A stretch of 32,543 nucleotides of DNA, taken from the NCBI GenBank assembly GCA_002413455.1, contig DHXA01000139.1, positions 3,293 to 35,835 on the forward strand. The letters are read 5' to 3'. The stretch is from Rhodanobacter sp. UBA5168 (GTDB taxonomy: Bacteria > Pseudomonadota > Gammaproteobacteria > Xanthomonadales > Rhodanobacteraceae). The notes below the pieces were generated by a model, which worked only from the letters and a program-made list of their open reading frames with translations, had not been told where the DNA came from and did not search any database. Position 1 is the stretch's first letter. Every line of letters begins with the position of its first letter. This document shows positions 25,959 through 32,543 of the stretch, one piece after another. Position numbers and translations under genes: made by a program.

Positions 25959-26255
25959 GGAGGGGCGGTCGCCAAGCGCTACGCCGACGGCAAGGGCAAC
26001 GAGAGCGCCGGCACGCTGGACGACGGGATGGATATCGGCGTGTTCGCGCGCGGACCCTCGGGCAGGGAGGGCGACGGGAAGGTGCTGTATCTGCAGCGCC
26101 ATCGCATTACCAGCGAGAGCACCAGGGTAAGCGTGATCGTCGACGCGGCACCCTACGAGGCCGGCATCGATCCGTACAACAAGCTGCTCGACCGGGTGCC
26201 GTCCGACAACCGCCAGCGTGTTTCGCTGCAGGCTTTCGGGCCGCGCGGCTGCTGA
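25959..26255 (+). pseudogene. C-terminal remnant of an M1 family aminopeptidase
   Basis: The last 96 or so codons before the stop at 26255 read AKRYADGKGNESAGTLDD, DIGVFARGPSG, YLQRHRIT and then YEAGIDPYNKLLDRVPSDNR. This is the terminal beta domain of the large M1 aminopeptidase/ABC-2 permease fusion proteins of this bacterial group. Nothing upstream encodes the rest: similarity begins abruptly near 25968 and is preceded by the GNAT gene 100 bases away. It therefore looks like the leftover end of a deleted gene. It has no good start or ribosome site of its own. Confidence 0.75.
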
Positions 26256-26388
26256 CCACCGCCGTTCAGGCTGTGGCGTGACGTACTCGACACTGCCACG
26301 GTATCTACGAATTTTGGTCATACCACTGCAAGCCTTCGTCGCCTATAAACACGCCGGGGAATCCTTACCAACGCGTAGGGACATAGCG

Positions 26389-28827
26389 ATGCAATGGAAA
26401 ACAATGATCGCCCGCAGCCTCGTGCTCGCGGGTCTGGTGTTCTGCTGGCCGGCGCTGGCTGCGCCGGCGTTACCGGATCACCAGGAGTTCGACGCTGCCT
26501 TGCAGGTGCCGTTCCGCGCCGATGCGGCGCGCTCCATCGTGATGCACTTCGAATACCCCGGCGCCACCGCGGGTACGCCGGTGGCGTGGCAGATCGCGCT
26601 GCTCGATCGCGGCGGAAACGCATTGCGCGAATGGAACGGCAGCTCCGTGCTGCATACGCGCACGGCCCAGGCCAGCGTCGGCTGGGACGGTTTCGACAGC
26701 CGGCACCATGCGTTGCCGGCGGGCTACTACACCGTGCGCCTGCGCGCGATCGCACTGGACGACGACAACGCACGGCGCATCGGCACGGGTATCGCGACCC
26801 ATGCGCTGGCGCTGGCCGCGCGGCTCGCGCCGACGCGGATCACCGAACAGCGCTACGACATCCAGGTCGGCCAGGTCGCGCCCGCGGCCATGCCGGCTTT
26901 CCACGCGCTTCCCCGGCACGGTGGCGCGCATACCCTGTCGGTCGGCGCGAGCGGACTGCCGTACACGATCTGGTACGGCAACCTGCACAGCCAGACCAAC
27001 CACAGCGACGGCGGCGGCGACCTCGCCACCTGCCACGGCGAGCAGAACCCGCAGAGCAGCCCCTACGGCCCGGCCGATGCGTACCTCTATGCGATGAACC
27101 GCGGGCTCGACATGCTGATGACGTCCGAGCACAACCACATGTTCGACGGCTCCACCGGCACCAATGCGTCGGCCAACCCGGCCACGGCGCACAACCTGTT
27201 CGCCTCGGGCCTGCAGGCTGCCGCCACGTTCCATGCCGCGCACCCGGACTTCCTGTCGATCTACGGCCAGGAATGGGGCGTGATCAACAACGGCGGGCAC
27301 ATGAACATCTTCAACGCCGATGGCCTGATCGAGTGGGAGAAGAACAGCGCCGGCCAGCTGATCGGCGATTACGAGATCGCCAAGGGCGACTACGGTTCGC
27401 TCTACACGCTGATGAAGAGCAAGGGCTGGATCGGCCAGTTCAACCATCCCGCGCAGAGCGGCCAATTCAATGTCGGCGGCACCGACTTCGGCTACACCGC
27501 CGACGGCGACCAGGTGATGGTGCTGGCCGAGGTGCTGAACAGCTCGGCGTTCTCGGTCAACACCACCGAATCGGAAACCAGCCGTCCCAATTACGAGACG
27601 GCGTTCAACACCATCCTCGAACGCGGCTACCACGTCGCACCGAGTTCGGATCAGGACAACCACTGCGCCAACTGGGGTGCCAGCTTCACCAATCGCACCG
27701 GCGTGCTGATTCCGACCGGCACCGCGCTGAACCTGGATAGTTTCCTCGATGCCCTGCGCGCGCGCCGCGTGTTCGCCACCGAGGACAAGACCGCGCAGAT
27801 CGTGCTGACCGCGAACGGCCACGTGATGGGCGAGCGCTTCAGCAACAGCGGCCCGCTGACGCTCACCGTCGACTACGCCAGCTCATCCGGGCAGACCGTG
27901 CAACGCGTGCAGCTGTTCGAAGGCGTGCCGGGCAGCAATGGCACCGTGAGCAGTCCGTCGGAGACTTCGACGACTACGGTTACGCCAACGGCGGGCGATC
28001 ACTTCTACTTCGCCAAGATCACCCAGGCCAACGGCCTGCGGCTGTGGTCGGCGCCGGTATGGGTGACCGAGGTTTCCGGCGGTGGCGACACGACGGCGCC
28101 CACGGCAACTGCCAGCGAGAGCGGCAGCAGCGGCACTATCACGTTCAACGCCACGGCGAGCGACAACGTCGGCGTGACACGGACGGAGTTTTACGTGGAT
28201 GGTGCGCTCAAGGCCACCGACAGCAGCTCGCCATACAGCGCTACGCTGGATTCGATCACTCTTGCCGACGGCACGCATGCGCTGGTCGCCAAGGCGTACG
28301 ACGCAGCTGGCAATATCGGCACCAGCAGCTCGGTCGGTTTCAGCGTGTCCAACGGCGGCGGTGGCACGATCCAGCTGATCAGCAATGGCAACTTCGAAAG
28401 CGGATCGTCCAGCTGGACGCAGTCCAGCGGCGTGATCACCAGCGACAGCGGCGAGCCGGCCCATGCGGGTAGCTGGAAGGCGTGGCTGGACGGATATGGC
28501 ACCACGCATACCGACTACGTGCGACAGAAGATCAGCATCCCCGTCGGCGCGTCCAGCGCAACCCTGGACTTCTTCATGCACGTGGACACGGCGGAACCGA
28601 AGACCACCGCCTATGACAACCTGCAAGTGCAGGTGATCACGTCGACCGGCAAGATCATCACGCTGGCTACGTTCTCCAACAAGGATGCGGCCAGCGGCTA
28701 TCAGGAGCATACGATCAGCCTGAACGCCTACAAGGGACAGACCCTGCAGATCAATTTCAGTGGCGTGGAAGACAGCACCAAGCAGACCTCGTTCGTGATC
28801 GACGACGTCAGCGTCAAGGTGCAATGA
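26389..28827 (+). CDS. Exported PHP-domain protein with Ig-like and C-terminal beta domains
   Basis: 812 residues; ATG with AGGGA seven bases upstream. The order is signal peptide (cleavage near ALAA, about 25), an N-terminal beta domain (30-170), a PHP metallo-phosphoesterase domain (about 195-460), a bacterial Ig-like domain (about 565-650) and a C-terminal jellyroll-like domain (660-812). PHP metal motifs are visible: GNLHSQTNHSDG (197-208), TSEHNHMFD, FNHPAQ and SSDQDNHC. The Ig domain has the DTTAPTATASES and DNVGVTRTEFYVDG pattern. It is probably a secreted or surface phosphoesterase or hydrolase related to CehA/McbA-type enzymes; substrate unknown. Confidence 0.88.
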   Translation: MQWKTMIARSLVLAGLVFCWPALAAPALPDHQEFDAALQVPFRADAARSIVMHFEYPGATAGTPVAWQIALLDRGGNALREWNGSSVLHTRTAQASVGWDGFDSRHHALPAGYYTVRLRAIALDDDNARRIGTGIATHALALAARLAPTRITEQRYDIQVGQVAPAAMPAFHALPRHGGAHTLSVGASGLPYTIWYGNLHSQTNHSDGGGDLATCHGEQNPQSSPYGPADAYLYAMNRGLDMLMTSEHNHMFDGSTGTNASANPATAHNLFASGLQAAATFHAAHPDFLSIYGQEWGVINNGGHMNIFNADGLIEWEKNSAGQLIGDYEIAKGDYGSLYTLMKSKGWIGQFNHPAQSGQFNVGGTDFGYTADGDQVMVLAEVLNSSAFSVNTTESETSRPNYETAFNTILERGYHVAPSSDQDNHCANWGASFTNRTGVLIPTGTALNLDSFLDALRARRVFATEDKTAQIVLTANGHVMGERFSNSGPLTLTVDYASSSGQTVQRVQLFEGVPGSNGTVSSPSETSTTTVTPTAGDHFYFAKITQANGLRLWSAPVWVTEVSGGGDTTAPTATASESGSSGTITFNATASDNVGVTRTEFYVDGALKATDSSSPYSATLDSITLADGTHALVAKAYDAAGNIGTSSSVGFSVSNGGGGTIQLISNGNFESGSSSWTQSSGVITSDSGEPAHAGSWKAWLDGYGTTHTDYVRQKISIPVGASSATLDFFMHVDTAEPKTTAYDNLQVQVITSTGKIITLATFSNKDAASGYQEHTISLNAYKGQTLQINFSGVEDSTKQTSFVIDDVSVKVQ

Positions 28828-28834
28828 GTCGGCG

Positions 28835-28862
28835 GACGGGAGGCGTACAGACGCCTCCCGTC
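28835..28862 (+). terminator. Perfect hairpin after the PHP gene
   Basis: A 12-bp perfect stem, GACGGGAGGCGT with ACGCCTCCCGTC, and an ACAG loop eight bases past the stop. There is no T tract, but position and strength suggest termination or 3'-end protection. Confidence 0.6.
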
Positions 28863-28959
28863 ATGCGATGCCGCATGGTTGGGTAGTGCGGTCGGTGCGG
28901 CTGACCCCGACGGGCAACGGGCTACACTGCGTGGATTACCCAACACAAGGAAACAGTTC

Positions 28960-29469
28960 GTGACCGATGCCATGTACACCAGTTCCGTTCCCGTTTTCAG
29001 GCAGATGCTCGGTGGCCTCGCCGCGATCCTGGCCAAGGCCGAGGCGCACGCGACCGAAAAGAACATCGAGCCGGCAGCCTTGATCCAGGCGCGGCTGTTT
29101 CCGGACATGTTCCCACTGGCGAGGCAGGTGCAGATCGCCTGCGATTTCGCGCGGGGCGTGTCGGCACGGCTGGCCGGCGCCGAGGTGCCGAAGTTCGACG
29201 ACGACGAGCCGACCTTTGCGCAACTGCGCGACCTGATCGCCCGCACTATCGGCTTTATCGACGGCTTGGCGGCGGCACAGTTCGAGGGCAGCGCGCAGCG
29301 CGAGATCGTGCTGCGGCAGGGTACGCCGAAGGAGCGCCGTTTCACCGGCCAGGCGTACCTGCTCAGCTACGGGTTGCCGCAGTTCTTCTTCCACGTCACC
29401 ACGGCGTATGCCCTGCTGCGGCACAACGGTATCGAAATCGGCAAGCGCGACTACATGGGCCAGTACTGA
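28960..29469 (+). CDS. DUF1993 family protein
   Basis: 169 residues from the GTG at 28960, with AAGGA about eight bases upstream; the next ATG is 12 bases further and too distant from the ribosome site. The pattern is that of DUF1993: MYTSSVPVFRQMLGGLAAIL, ARLFPDMFPLARQVQIACD and the end FFFHVTTAYALLRHNGIEIGKRDYMG. These are four-helix-bundle proteins related to DinB-like folds; function unknown. Soluble and cytoplasmic. Confidence 0.92.
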   Translation: MTDAMYTSSVPVFRQMLGGLAAILAKAEAHATEKNIEPAALIQARLFPDMFPLARQVQIACDFARGVSARLAGAEVPKFDDDEPTFAQLRDLIARTIGFIDGLAAAQFEGSAQREIVLRQGTPKERRFTGQAYLLSYGLPQFFFHVTTAYALLRHNGIEIGKRDYMGQY

Positions 29470-29514
29470 GCAGGGCGAAGCGTGGCGTGAGCGATGGTTC
29501 GGATTGTCGCCGGC

Positions 29515-30570
29515 TCAGATCGGTTTCTTGTCCACCGGAAACTGCTGCCGAAGGTCCTGCTGGCAGCGCGCCAGCAAAGACGGCGCCAGGATATCCGGCC
29601 AGCTGTGACTGAGGTCGAGATCAGCCGCGAGTCGGTCGTGTTCGCTCAGCAATTGGGCGATGGCCAAGGTGTCGGCGACCGAGAGCGTCCTGCCCAAGGC
29701 CGATCCCGCGGGAGTCGCCGGGCCCTGGCATTCGGTCATCGCCTCGATCACCCGCGCCGGCAGCTCCCAATGCTGGCTGGCCTGCAGCGACAGTCGTGCG
29801 GCGAGTTGCGAGCAGGCGCTGAGGAAACCGGACGAAAATGGCGGGGCTTCGGCTTCGGCTTCGGCGGGCATCAGCTGATCCAGCAGGCGCACTACGGCGC
29901 CGGTGCCGGTATGGCAAATGATTCCAGCCAGATAGGCTTCGAACGCGTCGCAGCCGCTGCTGCGGCCCAGCCAGGCGCACGCGTGCGCACAGCGTTCGGC
30001 GTGATCCCACAGGCGCTCGCCAGCAGCATGCCCCAGCGCACCTGCGTTGGCCTGCAGGATCGGCTTCATGACATGTTGGGTGAGCACCCGGCGCAGTCCG
30101 TCCTGACCAAGCAACACCACCGCCTGTTGCAAACTGGTGATCGGCTGCGCCGCGCGGTAAAAGACGCTGCTGGTGACCCGCATGACCTCGCCGACCATCA
30201 GTGGGTCGCGGCCCACCAGCTTGGCCAGCTCGCCGCCGGCGGCATTGTCGTTCTTCAGGGTGCGCAGCAGCTGTGGCAACACGGTCGGCAGGCGCGGCAG
30301 GCTGCGCATGTCGAAGCGCGTGCTGAGCAGCTCCAGCCGCTTCAGCGTGGTCAGCTCGGCCGCACTTGGTTCGCTGCTTTCCGCGGCGGGCAGGCCAAGC
30401 ACGAAGCGGTGAAAGCGATCACCGATCTCGGCCAGCGACAGCACGGGAGGAGCGGGGTTGGAATCCGGTGCCGGGACATGCGCGGTCGGCCGCGCGGCAA
30501 CAAGCGGGCGTGTACGGCTGATCGTTGCCTTGCGGCTGCGAAAAAGGCGCCGCCACATGTTCACCACCAT
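29515..30570 (-). CDS. HDOD domain protein
   Basis: 351 residues; ATG with AAAGGA five bases upstream. A variable N-terminus rich in Pro/Ala and Arg is followed by an HDOD domain (about 85-300): LPRLPTVLPQLLRTL, KLVGRDPLMVGEVMRVTSS, and QQAVVLLGQDGLRRVL are its family blocks. The HD metal ligands are absent, as usual for HDOD, so it is a regulatory scaffold and not a phosphodiesterase. A Glu/Ala repeat (AEAEAEAPP) interrupts the later helices. It is probably a signalling adaptor. Confidence 0.9.
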   Translation of the reverse strand: MVVNMWRRLFRSRKATISRTRPLVAARPTAHVPAPDSNPAPPVLSLAEIGDRFHRFVLGLPAAESSEPSAAELTTLKRLELLSTRFDMRSLPRLPTVLPQLLRTLKNDNAAGGELAKLVGRDPLMVGEVMRVTSSVFYRAAQPITSLQQAVVLLGQDGLRRVLTQHVMKPILQANAGALGHAAGERLWDHAERCAHACAWLGRSSGCDAFEAYLAGIICHTGTGAVVRLLDQLMPAEAEAEAPPFSSGFLSACSQLAARLSLQASQHWELPARVIEAMTECQGPATPAGSALGRTLSVADTLAIAQLLSEHDRLAADLDLSHSWPDILAPSLLARCQQDLRQQFPVDKKPI

Positions 30571-30749
30571 AGGTGTCCTTTCTCGCTGCGCGCCGATTCC
30601 GCCCGTTCCAACTCGTTACATCGGCCGTTCGTGCCAAAAATTGAACCGCCCGCAATGACTGCGAGCGGCTCGGTTGATATCCGTTCGACCGCCGCGAACA
30701 GCCAGGTGCAGCAGTAGCGGTATCCGCTGGATCAGGCAGCGCAAGCCAA

Positions 30750-30851
30750 TTACTTGTTCTTCTTCTTTTCCTGCTTGGCGGCCTTCTTTTCCTTCATCGT
30801 CTTGGCCGGCTTTTTCTTTTCGCTCTTCTTCGAATCAAGACCCTTGCTCAT
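30750..30851 (-). CDS. 33-residue lysine-rich small protein
   Basis: ATG with GGAGA about eight bases upstream. The product is MSKGLDSKKSEKKKPAKTMK followed by EKKAAKQEKKKNK: 16 of 33 residues are Lys. Very similar tiny proteins starting MSKG and containing KPAKT recur in beta- and gammaproteobacteria, which supports translation despite the size. The role is unknown; the charge suggests nucleic-acid or ribosome binding. A longer frame upstream to 30965 is not supported. Confidence 0.75.
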   Translation of the reverse strand: MSKGLDSKKSEKKKPAKTMKEKKAAKQEKKKNK

Positions 30852-30970
30852 GCTGCTCTCTCCGTAAGGTAAGTAAGTTTGCGACACGTGACGCGCAGGC
30901 AAGTCTAAGCTGTTCCGCTGGCTGTTGGGCAGAGTCGGACAGGGAAGCCTGCGGCTACCGAACAATCCCT

Positions 30971-31055
30971 CACCGTTCGCCCGAGCTTAGACCCGGCGAG
31001 CCGAGGCCGAAGGGCAGCCTTCGACTTCGCTGCGCTACGCTCAGGGCGAACGGTG
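30971..31055. repeat. Dispersed inverted repeat with long imperfect palindrome
   Basis: CACCGTTCGCCCGAGC (30971-30986) is mirrored by GCTCAGGGCGAACGGTG (31039-31055), differing by one inserted base. Inside is a smaller hairpin, CGAAGG-GCAG-CCTTCG. The right half, TTCGACTTCGCTGCGCTACG and onward, is a sequence I know as a common interspersed repeat in high-GC proteobacteria. It sits 15 bases past the stop of the pseudouridine-synthase-like gene and may act as its terminator. Confidence 0.7.
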
Positions 31056-31069
31056 GCGGTAGGGCGGGT

Positions 31070-31792
31070 TCAGATGCGTTCGCCGGGCGCCAGATAGCGC
31101 CATTGCCCAGGCGGAAGTTTCGCCAGCGGAATGCGGCCCACGCGCAGACGCTTCATCGCCAGCACCTTGAGGCCGACCGCATGGCACATCGGCTCGATCT
31201 GGGTCGGCTGCAGCACCTTGAACGCGAAGCGCAGCCGCTGCTCGCTCTGCCAGCTGACCTTGATCGGCGGCATCGCGTAGTTGTTGAAGCGCAGGCCATG
31301 GTTGAGCAGGGCCAGTCCGTTCGGGATCAGGGTGCCTTCGACGTCGACGACGAACTCCTGCTCGACCCGCTCGATGTCCTCGGTCAGCTTGCGCGTGACG
31401 CGCCAGTCCTGGGTGAAGATCAGCAGGCCGCTGGCGCTGGCCGGCATCGGCAACGGCGTGGTCAGCCGCTGCAGGTGCCGCTTAAGCGGACGCACGCCGG
31501 AGGCGTCGTCGGGCGATCGCGTCTCCGGCGTGACCAGCGCGCTGGCCGGGTTCGGGCCGCTGCCGGCGTCGTAGCCGACCGGCTTGTGCAGTACCAGGGT
31601 GGCCGGTTCGGTCGCAATCAGTTTGGCACCGGGATCGAGCTCGACAGTTTGCGTGTCGACCATGAACTGCGGCTCTTCCACCACGATGCCGTCGACGCGC
31701 ACCCAGCCGCCCTCGATGTATTGCTCGGCCTCGCGCCGCGAGCACTGGGTCAGCGCGACGACACGTTTGGCGAGGCGAACCGGTTCTGTCAT
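31070..31792 (-). CDS. RsuA/RluF-like pseudouridine synthase family protein lacking the catalytic Asp
   Basis: 240 residues. An S4 RNA-binding domain (6-50: [24 protein letters not shown]) precedes the synthase fold ([12 protein letters not shown], then [16 protein letters not shown], and the C-terminal [17 protein letters not shown]). In active enzymes the catalytic Asp lies in GRLDxxTxGLL; here the same place reads [11 protein letters not shown], with Pro117 at the Asp position. It should bind structured RNA, probably rRNA, but is unlikely to isomerise uridine. Length and the rest of the fold are normal. The ATG is the first in a frame with no competing start nearby. Confidence 0.88.
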   Translation of the reverse strand: MTEPVRLAKRVVALTQCSRREAEQYIEGGWVRVDGIVVEEPQFMVDTQTVELDPGAKLIATEPATLVLHKPVGYDAGSGPNPASALVTPETRSPDDASGVRPLKRHLQRLTTPLPMPASASGLLIFTQDWRVTRKLTEDIERVEQEFVVDVEGTLIPNGLALLNHGLRFNNYAMPPIKVSWQSEQRLRFAFKVLQPTQIEPMCHAVGLKVLAMKRLRVGRIPLAKLPPGQWRYLAPGERI

Positions 31793-31907
31793 CGGGGTGC
31801 CATGGAGTGAGGAGCGGCCATTGTATGCGCCACGGGCCGGCGGGAACCGGTGGCAATCGGCGCGACAGCCCCCAGATCAGTGGCTTCCGTTATGGCGAGA
31901 GCGCGAC

Positions 31908-32543
31908 ATGATTCCGTTTTCCATCCTCGACCTGGCGCCGGTCACCGCAGGCAGCGATGCCGCACAGGCGTTCCGCAACACACTGGATCTGGCCCAACTG
32001 GGCGAGCAGCTTGGCTACCGGCGCTACTGGCTGGCCGAGCACCACAACATGCCGGGCATCGCCAGCGCGGCGACCGCCGTGCTGATCGGCCATGTGGCCG
32101 GCGGCACCTCGACCATCCGCGTCGGTGCTGGCGGCATCATGCTGCCGAACCATGCGCCGTTGCAGGTGGCCGAGGCATTCGGCACGCTGGCGTCGCTGTA
32201 TCCGGGACGGATCGACCTGGGCCTGGGCCGTGCGCCGGGTACCGACCAGCCCACCGCCAAAGCATTGCGCCGCTATTTCGACAGCGCCGATGCATTCCCG
32301 CAGGACGTGCTGGAACTGCTCGCCTATTTCGAACCCGCCGTGCCCGGCCAGCAGGTGCGTGCCGTGCCCGGTGCCGGCATCGAGGTGCCAGTATGGCTGC
32401 TCGGCTCCAGCCTGTTCAGCGCGAAGCTGTCGGCTCAGCTCGGCCTGCCGTTCGCGTTTGCTTCGCACTTCGCGCCGGATGCGATGGACGAGGCGCTGGC
32501 GCTGTACCGGCGCGACTTCCGGCCATCGGCACGGCTGCAGCAG
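31908..32543 (+). CDS. LLM-class flavin-dependent oxidoreductase (MsnO8-type), 3' end outside window
   Basis: The ATG at 31908 opens a frame to the window edge (212 codons, about 60 percent of the family length). The N-terminus [12 protein letters not shown], then [17 protein letters not shown], then [15 protein letters not shown] and [16 protein letters not shown] are the luciferase-like monooxygenase blocks, with a (beta/alpha)8 barrel binding reduced FMN. The substrate is not deducible. A GAGAG ribosome site lies about eight bases upstream. It is divergent from the pseudouridine-synthase-like gene across 115 bases. Confidence 0.93.
   Translation, partial: MIPFSILDLAPVTAGSDAAQAFRNTLDLAQLGEQLGYRRYWLAEHHNMPGIASAATAVLIGHVAGGTSTIRVGAGGIMLPNHAPLQVAEAFGTLASLYPGRIDLGLGRAPGTDQPTAKALRRYFDSADAFPQDVLELLAYFEPAVPGQQVRAVPGAGIEVPVWLLGSSLFSAKLSAQLGLPFAFASHFAPDAMDEALALYRRDFRPSARLQQ

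Noticed and set aside
25849..26130. Plus-strand frame overlapping the GNAT stop
   Set aside because: Arg/Ala-rich shadow of the M1 remnant, without ribosome site or family resemblance.
26470..27822. 450-codon minus-strand open frame
   Set aside because: Antisense to the PHP protein; no recognisable domain.
1..32543. tRNA genes, CRISPR arrays, insertion sequences
   Set aside because: None seen on either strand: no evenly spaced direct repeats, no transposase motifs and no cloverleaf with a CCA-type end.

Overview
The window is a GC-rich chromosomal stretch, densely coding on both strands. Gene content and codon use suggest a gammaproteobacterium of the Xanthomonadales, most likely Rhodanobacteraceae (Rhodanobacter/Dyella/Frateuria-like). 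The assignment rests on protein resemblance recalled from memory and not on a search. No rRNA, tRNA, CRISPR array, phage module or insertion sequence was recognised.

Layout. 1-3.4 kb, minus strand: a lipoprotein of the phospholipase D family (cut by the window edge), a DAO-type FAD oxidoreductase and a Blc-like lipocalin. 3.66-3.85 kb: a CsbD stress protein with a terminator hairpin. 3.95-4.73 kb: a decayed Fpg/Nei-family DNA glycosylase. 4.77-6.46 kb: a two-gene ABC-2 exporter. 6.5-9.2 kb: two membrane-anchored proteins of unknown role and an HD-GYP protein lacking its HD dyad. 9.2-10.0 kb: an AT-richer islet with an exported two-EF-hand protein. 10.0-12.9 kb: a cupin, then an NfeD protease/slipin pair.

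12.9-16.6 kb is the most interesting part. It holds a SAM-dependent methyltransferase of the OphMA/SonM (borosin) type and two tandem small proteins. Each small protein has a SonA-like leader followed by a short hydrophobic core and a proline-rich acidic tail. Three bases after the second precursor comes a periplasmic-TPR diguanylate cyclase. I read this as a split-borosin RiPP cluster with two divergent precursors: the methyltransferase would N-methylate the peptide backbone of both cores.

16.6-22.6 kb, minus strand: two large exported metallopeptidases (M14 and M28/GCPII-like) flank a LysR gene whose effector domain is destroyed. 22.8-26.3 kb: an exported methyltransferase, a frameshifted membrane protein, an oxidoreductase-like small protein, a DDAH-GNAT gene pair and the 3' remnant of an M1 aminopeptidase. 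26.4-32.5 kb: an exported PHP-Ig protein, DUF1993, an HDOD protein, a 33-residue lysine-rich protein, a dispersed inverted repeat, an RsuA-like protein without its catalytic Asp, and the start of a luciferase-like monooxygenase.

Themes: four decaying genes (Nei-like glycosylase, LysR, a small membrane protein, M1 remnant) in a short stretch; three signalling domains linked to c-di-GMP or its relatives (HD-GYP, GGDEF, HDOD), two of them apparently altered or non-enzymatic; and many exported hydrolases.
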